Below, piece by piece: positions 37,640-48,641 of a stretch of 64,000 nucleotides of DNA; the first letter of the stretch is position 1; every line of letters begins with the position of its first letter. The position numbers were made by a program, and so were the translations under genes. The notes under the pieces are model-generated. The model was not told where the DNA came from and did no database searches. It saw only the letters and a list, made by a program, of their open reading frames with translations. Source of the DNA: Pseudaminobacter soli (ex Li et al. 2025) (lineage in GTDB: Bacteria; Pseudomonadota; Alphaproteobacteria; Rhizobiales; Rhizobiaceae); the NCBI RefSeq assembly GCF_029892515.1, contig NZ_JARXVF010000002.1, positions 434,001-498,000 on the forward strand, written 5' to 3'.

Positions 37640-38598
37640 CCAAGGGCGCCGCGCCCATACCGGTCACCGTGATCGGCGGCTTTCTGGGCGCGGGCAAGAC
37701 AACGCTCGTCAACCACATTCTGAGCGGCGACCATGGGCTCAAGGTCGCCGTGCTGGTCAATGATTTCGGCGCGATCAACATCGACGCCGCGCTTATCACT
37801 TCGACCGAAGGTGGCCTCTACAGCCTGTCCAACGGCTGCGTTTGCTGCGGCCTCAACCAGGGCTTCGTCGAGCAGCTCGAAGAGCTTCTGGCCGCCCGCG
37901 CCGACATCGACCATGTCGTGATCGAAGCGAGCGGCGTGGCTGATCCCGCCCGCATCATGGACACGGTGCGCTATTCGCGCTTTGCCTCGCGGCTGCGCGC
38001 GGACGCCATTGTGGTGGTGGTCGACGCCGCGGGCTTTGACGATGCTATCGCCGCAGCACCAGGCCTTGCCGAAGCGCAGGTCGGCTCGGCCGATCTTTTG
38101 GTCCTCAACAAGACCGATCTTGTCGACCGCGAAAAGCTCGATGCATGGCGCGCGCGCTGGACTTTTCCTGACACCCGTATCGTCGAAACGACGAATGCGC
38201 TTGTGCCCTTCGACATTCTCTTTGCCGGCGAAATTCTTTCGCGCGGCACTGCGTCGACCTTCGCCGCTGAGCCTGTCCACGAACAGGCAACGAGCGCCAT
38301 CTGGCGTCATGACGGCACCGTCGATCTGAAACGCCTGCAGAAGGTTCTTGCCGGCCTGCCCACGGCGGTCTATCGCGCCAAAGGCTTTTTGCGCGCAAAC
38401 GATGGCCGATGCTTTGCGGTGCATCTGGTCGGCACGCGCCTTTCCTTTGAATCTTTGGCAAAAGCGCCCGAAGGCCTCGACGCGGAAAACATCCTGGTGC
38501 TCATCGGCTTCGGCGAGCGGCCACCCTTTGAAACCATCCTGGCCCAGCTCGACGGCTGCGCCGAACCTGCTGCGCCTGCCGCGAAAGGAACTGCCTGA
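37633..38598 (+). CDS. COG0523 (CobW/P47K) G3E GTPase, putative metallochaperone
   Basis: 321 residues. Walker A GGFLGAGKTT is at 15-24, the metal-binding C69-V-C-C72 motif is in SNGCVCCGLNQG, the switch II region is IEASGVADP, and the base-specificity motif is NKTD. The CobW C-terminal domain is present (AIWRHDGTVDLKRLQKVLAGL). These GTPases insert Zn, Co or Fe into client metalloenzymes. The gene overlaps the amidohydrolase gene (start inside its last codons) and abuts the ThDP enzyme gene, so the amidohydrolase is the obvious client (inference). Confidence 0.88.
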   Translation: MVTKGAAPIPVTVIGGFLGAGKTTLVNHILSGDHGLKVAVLVNDFGAINIDAALITSTEGGLYSLSNGCVCCGLNQGFVEQLEELLAARADIDHVVIEASGVADPARIMDTVRYSRFASRLRADAIVVVVDAAGFDDAIAAAPGLAEAQVGSADLLVLNKTDLVDREKLDAWRARWTFPDTRIVETTNALVPFDILFAGEILSRGTASTFAAEPVHEQATSAIWRHDGTVDLKRLQKVLAGLPTAVYRAKGFLRANDGRCFAVHLVGTRLSFESLAKAPEGLDAENILVLIGFGERPPFETILAQLDGCAEPAAPAAKGTA

Positions 38599-40215
38599 AT
38601 GAAGACGGTTGGAACCTATCTGGTCGAACTGCTTGCCGCCTATGGCGTCGACACCGTGTTCGGCATTCCGGGCGTGCACACGGTGGAGATGTATCGCGGC
38701 CTGCCCGGCAGCGGCATCCGCCATATCACGCCGCGCCACGAGCAGGGCGCCGGCTTCATGGCCGACGGCTATGCCCGCGCGACCGGCAAGCCGGGCGTGT
38801 GTTTCATCATTTCCGGCCCCGGCCTCACCAACATCGCCACCGCCATGGCGCAAGCCTATGGCGACTCGGTGCCTATGCTGGTCATCACCAGCGTCAATGC
38901 GCCGGGCCGCATGGGCTCGGGCGAGGGGCACCTGCACGAACTGCCCGACCAGCGCCAGGTGGGCCGCCAATTCACCGCCTTCAGCCACACCGTGCTGCGA
39001 GCCGAAGAGCTGCCGCAGGTGATGGCGCGGGCCTTCGCCGTCTTTGCGTCGGCGCGGCCCCGCCCGGTGCATATCGAACTGCCGATCGATCTTCTGACCC
39101 TTGATGCTTCCGACCTTCCGCCCGCACAGAAACGCCCGGCACCGACGCGCCCGGCACCTGAAAGCCACGCGATCGCCGAGGCCGCTGCCCTGTGCGCGGC
39201 AGCGAAGCACCCGGTGATCCTTGCAGGTGGCGGCGCGGCCGATGCCGGCGCGCCGCTGCGTGCACTGGCCGAAGCGCTCGACGCGCCAGTGGTCATGACG
39301 GTTAACGGCCGTGGTACGCTGCCGGCCGGCCATCCGCTGGGCGTGCCGTGCAGCCCGGCCATGGAGGCGACCACCGCGCTTATCGAGGCGGCCGATCTCA
39401 TCATCGCGGCGGGCACCGAATTCGGCCCGACCGATTTCGATTTTTACGACACCGGTGGTGCGCGCATTACCGGCAAGCTGACCCGCATCGACATCGATCC
39501 CGAACAGGCAATGCGCGGCCGTCCCGCCGATCTCGCGCTGATCTCGGACACCAAGCTCGCGCTTGAAGCGCTGGTCGCTTCAGTCTCGCCGCGCCCGGCC
39601 GGCGATGGCGCCGAGCTCGCAAAAGCCGCTCGTGACGGCGTGCGCCAAGCGCTCAACCCCGTTCTGCGCGCCGGCGTTCACCTCATGGAAGTGGTGCGTG
39701 ACACGCTGCCCGACGTGGTGATCGCGGGTGACTCGGCTCAGCCGGTCTATGCCGGCTGCTGCGACTTTGCCGCCAGCCGGCCGCGCTCGTGGTTCTGCTC
39801 GGCCACTGGCTACGGTACGCTCGGCTATGCGCTGCCGGCGGCTGCCGGCGCGCTGATCGGCAGCGGCAAGCCCACGGTATGCCTTGCCGGCGACGGCGGC
39901 ATCCAGTTCACGCTGCCGGAGCTCGGCTCGGCCCGCGAGGCCGAACTGCCGCTGATCGTGCTGCTCTGGAACAACAACGGCTATGGCGAGATCAAGGCCT
40001 ATATGGAAGCGCGCGGCATCGAGCCGATCGGCGTTGATATCTACACGCCGGATTTCCTCACCATCGCGCGCGGCTTCGGCTGCGAGGCCGAGAAGCTGGA
40101 AGATCCGCGCGATCTGCCGGCTAAGCTAAAGGCTGCCGCCCAGCGCAACCGGCCGACCGTGATCGAGATCGACGAAGCTGCCTATACCGCTTTCGTCGCC
40201 GCTCAAACCGCCTAG
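38599..40215 (+). CDS. ThDP-dependent enzyme of the acetolactate synthase family (5-guanidino-2-oxopentanoate decarboxylase-like)
   Basis: 538 residues with three domains: PYR (KTVGTYLVELLAAYGVDTVF, with ThDP-activating Glu48 in PRHEQGAGFMADGYA), a middle domain (about 190-330), and the PP domain with the GDGG...WNNNGYG motif. The N-terminus resembles the AruI group that decarboxylates 2-ketoarginine. Lack of an obvious FAD requirement cannot be judged by eye. It begins directly after the COG0523 stop. The TAG stop is formed by the left end of a dispersed repeat. Its 2-oxo-acid substrate probably comes from the amidohydrolase reactions of this operon. Confidence 0.78.
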   Translation: MKTVGTYLVELLAAYGVDTVFGIPGVHTVEMYRGLPGSGIRHITPRHEQGAGFMADGYARATGKPGVCFIISGPGLTNIATAMAQAYGDSVPMLVITSVNAPGRMGSGEGHLHELPDQRQVGRQFTAFSHTVLRAEELPQVMARAFAVFASARPRPVHIELPIDLLTLDASDLPPAQKRPAPTRPAPESHAIAEAAALCAAAKHPVILAGGGAADAGAPLRALAEALDAPVVMTVNGRGTLPAGHPLGVPCSPAMEATTALIEAADLIIAAGTEFGPTDFDFYDTGGARITGKLTRIDIDPEQAMRGRPADLALISDTKLALEALVASVSPRPAGDGAELAKAARDGVRQALNPVLRAGVHLMEVVRDTLPDVVIAGDSAQPVYAGCCDFAASRPRSWFCSATGYGTLGYALPAAAGALIGSGKPTVCLAGDGGIQFTLPELGSAREAELPLIVLLWNNNGYGEIKAYMEARGIEPIGVDIYTPDFLTIARGFGCEAEKLEDPRDLPAKLKAAAQRNRPTVIEIDEAAYTAFVAAQTA

Positions 40216-40216
40216 A

Positions 40217-40334
40217 GCATGATCCCGAACCGAAGGTCCGCGCAGCGAATAGTTGCAGACTTTTCGGATAAGATCATGCCAAAAAAAACAAGAGCTTAGA
40301 GCGAGATAGCGACACAAACCGTCTCGCGCTAAGC
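40217..40334. repeat. Composite dispersed repeat, copy 1
   Basis: Module A (40217-40279) begins GCATGATCCCGAACC and ends GATCATGC, giving perfect 8-bp terminal inverted repeats. Module B (40294-40334) is a hairpin GCTTAGAGCGAGA / TCTCGCGCTAAGC with one mismatch. The whole element recurs inverted at 52631-52751. It fills the gap between the ThDP-enzyme gene and the convergent thiD and overlaps the thiD stop codon. The ends resemble a rhizobial intergenic palindrome family. Confidence 0.85.
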
Positions 40335-41078
40335 CCTCCCAAGGCTGGCTATCTGCTCGAAGACATAGCGTTTCGCCTCGCGCACGCATTCTTGGAGCGG
40401 TTGGCCCAGCGCAAGCCCGGCGGCGATCACGCTCGCCAGCATGCAGCCCGTGCCGCGCATGTTTTTTTCCAGGCGCGGCGCCGTGAAGCGTATTGTTTCG
40501 CCGCCTTCGTGCACCAGCATGTCGGTTGACCCGTTCCCCACGGCATGGCCGCCCTTGACCAAGATGGCGGCGCATCCGGTCTCGAGAAGGCGGTGGGCCT
40601 GACGCTCCGCCTGGACATCGTCCGTCGCCGTTTCTTGGCCAACCAGAATCCCGAGTTCGATCAGGTTGGGCGTGGCGATCGCGCAGAGCGGCATTAGTTC
40701 GCGTTTCAGCGTCACGATGGCCGCCGGATCTAGCAGCGCGCGGCCGGAGGATGAGGCCAGCACAGGATCGTGCACGACCGGCACTTGGCCGTATTCGCGC
40801 AACACGCCCGCCACGGCCTCAATGGTGGCCTTGCCGGACAGCATGCCGATCTTGATTGCCGCGACTTCGTTCGCGGCAAGTGCCGCGCGCATCTGATCAG
40901 CAACGAGGTCGGGCGGCATCGGCTCAACCCGTTCGACGGATACATGCGTCTGTACTGTCACTGCTGTCACGGCCACTGAGCTGTGCAGGCCGAAGGCCGC
41001 GACGGTTTCGACGTCACGGGACAGACCTGCGCCCCCGGAGGAATCCGTCCCGGCTACGACCAGTACATGCGCGCTCAT
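40329..41078 (-). CDS. thiD: Hydroxymethylpyrimidine (phosphate) kinase
   Basis: 249 residues from ATG 41078, which overlaps the thiE stop as ATGA. It has the ribokinase-fold motifs VAGTDSSGGAGLSRD (N-terminal), VVHDPVLASSSG and the C-terminal GTGCMLASVIAAGLALG anion-hole motif. It phosphorylates HMP and HMP-P to the pyrophosphate used by ThiE. It is the last gene of the thi operon; its end lies in the dispersed repeat. Confidence 0.93.
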   Translation of the reverse strand: MSAHVLVVAGTDSSGGAGLSRDVETVAAFGLHSSVAVTAVTVQTHVSVERVEPMPPDLVADQMRAALAANEVAAIKIGMLSGKATIEAVAGVLREYGQVPVVHDPVLASSSGRALLDPAAIVTLKRELMPLCAIATPNLIELGILVGQETATDDVQAERQAHRLLETGCAAILVKGGHAVGNGSTDMLVHEGGETIRFTAPRLEKNMRGTGCMLASVIAAGLALGQPLQECVREAKRYVFEQIASLGRA

Positions 41079-41680
41079 CGCCATGGCGCCGTGCGTCGGA
41101 GCCATTCGCGTGTACGCGCTTCCGGGTCCGGGTTAAGCGTGATGTCGGTGACGACAGCCGCAGAGTCTGCCCCAGCCGAAAAGACGCCGTCGAGCCGGTC
41201 AGGATTGAGCCCGCCGATCGCTACCAGCGGCAACGGTTCTGCGCGGCGTTTCCATTCGCCGATGCGGTCAAGCCCCTGCGGCGCCCATTTCATCTTTTTC
41301 AGGATGGTCGGATAGACCGGGCCGAGCGCGATATAGTCCGGCCCGGCGGCAAGTGCGGTTTCCAGCTCGGCGTGGTCATGCGTGCTGAGGCCCAGTTTCA
41401 GTCCGGCTCGCCTGATGGCGGCGAGATCAGCGGCGGCAAGGTCCTCCTGCCCCAGATGGATGAAGTCGCAATCCTCTTCGATCGCCAGCCGCCAATGGTC
41501 GTTGACGATAAGCTGGCAGCCATGGTCCGCGCAAATCGCCTTGGCCGTGCGGATCTCCGACCTGAGGCCGGTCTGGTCCATTTCCTTGACGCGCAGCTGC
41601 ACCAGCTTGACGCCGAGCGGCACCAGCCGTCCGATCCAGGCAGTGCTGTCGACGATGAGGTAGAACGGGTCGAGCTTCAC
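41075..41680 (-). CDS. thiE: Thiamine-phosphate synthase
   Basis: 201 residues with a TIM-barrel: [59 protein letters not shown] and [12 protein letters not shown]. It joins HMP-PP and thiazole phosphate to thiamin phosphate. It overlaps thiG and thiD by 4 bp each. Confidence 0.93.
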   Translation of the reverse strand: MKLDPFYLIVDSTAWIGRLVPLGVKLVQLRVKEMDQTGLRSEIRTAKAICADHGCQLIVNDHWRLAIEEDCDFIHLGQEDLAAADLAAIRRAGLKLGLSTHDHAELETALAAGPDYIALGPVYPTILKKMKWAPQGLDRIGEWKRRAEPLPLVAIGGLNPDRLDGVFSAGADSAAVVTDITLNPDPEARTREWLRRTAPWR

Positions 41681-42450
41681 GAAAACACCGCCTTGCCGAT
41701 GAGAGGCGTCGAAGGGACGGCCATGTCGCGCGGTTCCAGCATGCCGGCGAGAAAGGCTTCATGCCCGGCCTCGACCGCTTTGCCGAAGGCGCTCGCCATG
41801 GCCACGGGGTCGCTGGCCTTGGCCACCGCAGTGTTGAGAAGCACGGCATCGAAGCCGAGCTCCATCACGGTCGCGGCGTGCGAGGGACGCCCCAGCCCGG
41901 CATCGACGACGAGCGGAACGTCTGGGAAATGACCGCGCAGCGTGCGCAGCGCGTCGATATTGAGCGGCCCCTTGGCCGAGCCGATGGGCGCGCACCAGGG
42001 CATCAGCACCTGGCAGCCGGCCTCCAGCAAACGCTCGGCCACGACGAGATCATCGGTCGTGTAAGGAAACACTGCAAAGCCGTCGCCCGAAAGGATACGG
42101 GCCGCCTCCACCAGTCCGAACACGTCGGGCTGCAGCGTGTCGTGATTGCCGATCACTTCGAGCTTGATCCAGTTGGTGGAAAACAGTTCGCGCGCCATGT
42201 GAGCGGTGGTGACGGCTTCCTTGACCGAGTGGCATCCGGCCGTGTTGGGCAGGACGGCAACGCCAAGCTGCTCGATCAGCGACCAGAATTGGCCACCCGT
42301 ATTGCCCCCGGCCATTTCCCGCCGCAGCGACACTGTCACCACTTCGGCTTTCGAAGCGCGAACCGCCTCGGCCAGGATCGCGGGCGAGGGATATTGCGCG
42401 GTTCCAAGAAGGAGGCGGGAGGCCAGTTGCCTGCCATAGAGCGAGAGCAT
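41677..42450 (-). CDS. thiG: Thiazole synthase
   Basis: 257 residues. [11 protein letters not shown] opens the barrel, the Schiff-base lysine is Lys96 in [16 protein letters not shown], and the phosphate site is [18 protein letters not shown]. It forms the thiazole phosphate from deoxyxylulose phosphate, dehydroglycine and ThiS-thiocarboxylate. It lies 3 bp after thiS and overlaps thiE. Confidence 0.94.
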   Translation of the reverse strand: MLSLYGRQLASRLLLGTAQYPSPAILAEAVRASKAEVVTVSLRREMAGGNTGGQFWSLIEQLGVAVLPNTAGCHSVKEAVTTAHMARELFSTNWIKLEVIGNHDTLQPDVFGLVEAARILSGDGFAVFPYTTDDLVVAERLLEAGCQVLMPWCAPIGSAKGPLNIDALRTLRGHFPDVPLVVDAGLGRPSHAATVMELGFDAVLLNTAVAKASDPVAMASAFGKAVEAGHEAFLAGMLEPRDMAVPSTPLIGKAVFS

Positions 42451-42453
42451 GGA

Positions 42454-42634
42454 TCACCCTCCCTGCATCGGCGACAGAACTTCAATTCGGTCGCCATCGG
42501 CAAGGCGGCAATCATTGCGCTCGGCGGCGCGCACCAATTCGCCATTGTGTGCTGTGGCCAGCCAGCGGCCCTCATATTCAAGCTCGGCCAGAAGCGCGGC
42601 GAGCGTCGTCGCCGCCACATCCTGATCCTTGCCG

Positions 42635-42651
<17 letters not shown>
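42454..42651 (-). CDS. thiS: Sulfur carrier protein ThiS
   Basis: 65 residues from ATG 42651 (GGGAG upstream); the open frame further upstream is inside thiO. It is a ubiquitin-like fold (MKLTVNGKDQDVAATTLAAL, LADGDRIEVLSPMQGG) ending in the essential Gly-Gly that is thiocarboxylated. Its first 17 bases overlap the end of thiO. Confidence 0.92.
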
Positions 42652-45680
<3,029 letters not shown>

Positions 45681-45790
45681 GGGTAGCTTGTACGAAGGGT
45701 CGGCGCCTTGTCAACAGGCTGCTTCGGCTTCCACTTCTTGACAGGCGTGCCGATTCAGCATGGCATCTTGCATTGCTCAGTTAATATGAG

Positions 45791-45808
45791 TATTTCGCTC
45801 CAGAAATA
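45791..45808. promoter_or_regulatory. Inverted repeat upstream of exbB
   Basis: TATTTC-N6-GAAATA lies 28 bp before the exbB ATG. A TTGCAT hexamer at 45768-45773 is 17 bp upstream of the left arm, so the repeat overlaps the -10 region of a plausible promoter. An iron-responsive repressor (Irr, RirA or Fur/Mur type) would be expected for TonB genes, but the sequence does not match any consensus well enough to name one. Confidence 0.35.
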
Positions 45809-45835
45809 TCTCGACCGCGCAGCGAGGGGACAGCT

Positions 45836-46813
45836 ATGCTGAAGAACCGGATTTTGGCCATCATGTTCATGGGGGCCATTTCGTTTGTCGGCACGGCAAC
45901 GGCCCACGCGCAGGAGCAGGCGCCATCACAGCCGGCGACGGTCGAGACACCGGCGGCTCCTGCCGCGCAGCCTGTGGAAGCTCACGGGCAGCCGGCCGGC
46001 GCTACGCCGACTGCTTCCGATCTGGCACCGCAGATGCCTGCCACTTCGGTGGTGCCGGTCGATGGAACTCAGGTGCCGCTATCGAGCAGTCACTCGCCTA
46101 TGGCCTCCAACCTGCCTCACAACCTGTCTCCCTGGGGCATGTTCATGAGTGCCGACATCGTGGTGAAGGCGGTGATGATTGGCCTGGCCTTTGCCTCGCT
46201 CGTCACCTGGACGGTCTGGCTTGCCAAGTCGCTCGAACTAGCGGCTGCGCGCCTGAAGGCCCGTCGAGCGCTGAAGGCCATAGTCTCGGCGCGTAGCCTT
46301 GCCGATGCGGAACGTGCGTTGGAAGGTCGAGGTGGTGCCGGCGCGCTGCTCGTGCGTGCGGCGCAGCAGGAGGTCACTCTTTCGCAGACCGCGCTCGACT
46401 TTGCTGGCGGTGAGGGCCTGAAGGAGCGTGTCGCCTCACGACTGTCGCGCATCGAAGCCATGGCTGGCCGGGGCATGTCACGAGGCACCGGCGTTCTGGC
46501 CACTATCGGTTCCACCGCGCCCTTTGTCGGTCTGTTCGGCACCGTCTGGGGCATCATGAATGCCTTCATCGGTATCTCCGAGGCGCAGACCACCAATCTA
46601 GCAGTCGTAGCGCCTGGCATTGCGGAAGCGCTGCTTGCCACTGCCGTCGGCCTCGTCGCGGCCATTCCGGCTGTTGTCGTCTACAACGTCTTTGCCCGCT
46701 CGATCACTGGCTACCGTCAGCTGTTGGCCGACGCGTCGGCAGGGGTTGAGCGCCTCGTCAGCCGCGATCTCGACTTCCGCCTGGTGCTGCCCAAGGCGCT
46801 GGCGGCGGAGTAG
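45836..46813 (+). CDS. exbB: TonB-system energiser protein ExbB
   Basis: 325 residues. The N-terminus has a signal-like helix ([20 protein letters not shown]) and a long Pro/Ala-rich periplasmic linker to about residue 100, as in rhizobial ExbB. Three membrane helices follow ([60 protein letters not shown]). It forms the proton channel with ExbD. It is the first gene of exbB-exbD-tonB. Confidence 0.93.
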   Translation: MLKNRILAIMFMGAISFVGTATAHAQEQAPSQPATVETPAAPAAQPVEAHGQPAGATPTASDLAPQMPATSVVPVDGTQVPLSSSHSPMASNLPHNLSPWGMFMSADIVVKAVMIGLAFASLVTWTVWLAKSLELAAARLKARRALKAIVSARSLADAERALEGRGGAGALLVRAAQQEVTLSQTALDFAGGEGLKERVASRLSRIEAMAGRGMSRGTGVLATIGSTAPFVGLFGTVWGIMNAFIGISEAQTTNLAVVAPGIAEALLATAVGLVAAIPAVVVYNVFARSITGYRQLLADASAGVERLVSRDLDFRLVLPKALAAE

Positions 46814-46824
46814 GGAGCAGCGCC

Positions 46825-47271
46825 ATGGCTTCCCGAATCCGCGAGAGCGCCGGCGACGAGCTGGAAGAAAACCACGAGATCAATGTGACGCCGTTCATCG
46901 ATGTCATGCTGGTTCTGCTCATCATTTTCATGGTGGCAGCACCCCTTGCTACCGTGGATGTCAATGTCGACTTGCCGGCCTCGACCGCTGCGGCAGCTCC
47001 CCGGCCGGACAAGCCAGTCTATCTCACGCTCAAGGAAGATTTGGCGCTGGCGCTGGGCAATGAGACCGTGCCGCGTCAGGCCTTTGCGGCGGTGCTGGAC
47101 CAGCAGACTGGCGGCGACAAGGAAACGCGCATCTTCCTGCGTGCCGACAAGACGGTCGGCTATGGCGAGCTGATGGAGGTGATGAACCTCCTGCGCGCGG
47201 CAGGCTATCTCAAGATCGCACTGGTCGGGCTTGAAACCGCGCCTGCCCCGGAGGCACCGCAAGCGCAATGA
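46825..47271 (+). CDS. exbD: TonB-system energiser protein ExbD
   Basis: 148 residues. It has a single N-terminal membrane helix with the proton-carrying Asp in INVTPFIDVMLVLLIIFMVA, then a periplasmic domain (VYLTLKEDLALALGNE, IFLRADKTVGYGELMEVMNLL). It lies 11 bp after exbB and overlaps tonB by 4 bp. Confidence 0.94.
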   Translation: MASRIRESAGDELEENHEINVTPFIDVMLVLLIIFMVAAPLATVDVNVDLPASTAAAAPRPDKPVYLTLKEDLALALGNETVPRQAFAAVLDQQTGGDKETRIFLRADKTVGYGELMEVMNLLRAAGYLKIALVGLETAPAPEAPQAQ

Positions 47272-48221
47272 CCATGGCTGTCGAGCATTCTGGCCTCGAT
47301 GCCCACAGCTCGCTTCCGTCGCGCCGTGAGGTGGTCGGGTGGCTTGCGGCGGGGGCTGTCGTGCTCACCCTGCATGCGGGCGCGGCCATGATGTTCCAGC
47401 GGATGACGAACGTACTTCCGGCCGCCGAGCAAGAAGCTGCAATGGTCGTGGAACTGGCTCCGGTGCCGTTCGTTGCTCCGAGCGAAGTCGATAGCGAGTT
47501 GGTCCCCGAGAAGGTCGCGCCGGAAGAGGCCATCGCGGCGCCGGGCACGGAAACGCCCTCCGAAGATACCGAAAGCGCCACGATCAAGCGGGACGTCGTC
47601 GACACCGCGGAAGAGGTGCCGGTCAAGCAGCCCGCCCCGGTCGCCGAAGAGCCAGTGCAGGAGGCAAGCATAGAGCCGGTTACCGAGCCAGCGGCGGAGT
47701 CCGAAATTACCGCACCGGAGCTGGTCGAGGCGGTGACGCCCGAGGTTGCGGTTCCGCTGCCGATGCCAAAGCCGAAGGTTGAACCGGAGCCGCAGCCCAA
47801 AAAAGCTGCCGAAAAGCCGAAAACCGAGCCGCTCAAGAAGGCTCCCAAAGCCAAGCCGGCGGAAAAAGTCGCGGAAAAGCCCGCGGAGAGGCAGGCGACG
47901 CTGGAAGCAGCCCCGGCTCCAAAAAGCCACGCTTCGATGGCGCCGACCGTCAGTCACGCGAAGTGGCAGGCAAAGGTGCTGGCCTGGATCAATCGCCACA
48001 AACCGCGGTCGGCGCGCGCGCGAGGCGTCGTGCAGGTCAGGTTCCAGATCGATCCGTCGGGAAGTGTTCTCAGCGCAAACGTCATACGCTCATCGGGTGA
48101 CGACGCCCTGGATCAGGCCGCTATCAACATCGTCATGCGTTCTTCACCTGTCCCGCCTCCGCCGTCAGAAATCGCCCGCAACAGGATGTCCCTGTCCCTG
48201 CCGGTGGAGTTCAAGCGCTAG
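47268..48221 (+). CDS. tonB: TonB energy transducer
   Basis: 317 residues. A single membrane helix (VVGWLAAGAVVLTLHAGAAM, about 22-41) is followed by a long periplasmic spacer rich in Glu, Pro and Lys (about 70-220). The C-terminal TonB domain reads GVVQVRFQIDPSGSVLSANV and ALDQAAINIVMRSSPVPPPP. A second ATG two codons in (47274) is possible. No TonB-dependent receptor is adjacent; the next element downstream is a cobalamin riboswitch. Confidence 0.93.
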   Translation: MTMAVEHSGLDAHSSLPSRREVVGWLAAGAVVLTLHAGAAMMFQRMTNVLPAAEQEAAMVVELAPVPFVAPSEVDSELVPEKVAPEEAIAAPGTETPSEDTESATIKRDVVDTAEEVPVKQPAPVAEEPVQEASIEPVTEPAAESEITAPELVEAVTPEVAVPLPMPKPKVEPEPQPKKAAEKPKTEPLKKAPKAKPAEKVAEKPAERQATLEAAPAPKSHASMAPTVSHAKWQAKVLAWINRHKPRSARARGVVQVRFQIDPSGSVLSANVIRSSGDDALDQAAINIVMRSSPVPPPPSEIARNRMSLSLPVEFKR

Positions 48222-48641
48222 TTTTGAGGAGCCGCCCGCCCAATTCGTCGCTGTCGCCTTTGCACTTTGGCAATGTCGCATTCGTATGGCCCGGACCGCC
48301 CATTCAATGGTTAGATCAGGACACTTCAGGTGCCGGAGTCGTGAGAGCGAAGCCGGAGAATTGGGAAGCCGGTGAGAAACCGGCGCTGCCCCCGCAACGG
48401 TGGTGGAGTATGTCACGGACGGGAGACCACTGGGCGAAAGCCCGGGAAGGTGTTCGTGGCGGTTCTGCAGAACCAGCTCCTTAGCCCGGAAACCAGCCTG
48501 AGGTTGTTTCAACCCGACTGATCGCGGTGGGCGGTCAAGTGGCGGATTCTTGCGTGGGAGGAGGCCCGAAGCGGCCGGCTGCGCAATCATCCCCTCTGAA
48601 ATCACCACCAATTCAGTCCTTGTTCGATGCGAGGACAGGAC
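48222..48641 (+). other. Leader region between tonB and gbcA
   Basis: This 420-bp gap holds the cobalamin riboswitch (48326-48503). I see no coding frame of merit in the remainder, and no receptor-gene remnant that would explain the riboswitch. Confidence 0.6.
48326..48503 (+). promoter_or_regulatory. Cobalamin riboswitch
   Basis: It runs in the expected order: GGTGCCGG, GGGAAGCCGGTGAGAAACCGG, CGCTGCCCCCGCAACGG, ACCACTGGGCGAAAGCCCGGGAAGG, and the closing part AGCCCGGAAACCAGCCTG, all on the plus strand. It starts about 105 bp after tonB and ends 139 bp before gbcA, the only gene it can regulate in cis. No clear intrinsic terminator follows. A purine tract GGGAGGAGG near 48558 without a start codon could take part in the expression platform (inference). 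Confidence 0.88.

Noticed and set aside
40217..40334. Terminal inverted repeats suggesting an insertion sequence or MITE
   Set aside because: No transposase and no convincing target-site duplication around either copy. I keep it as a dispersed repeat only.
48222..48325. Possible remnant of a btuB-type receptor gene between tonB and the riboswitch
   Set aside because: No reading frame or receptor-like motif could be found in the 104 bp.
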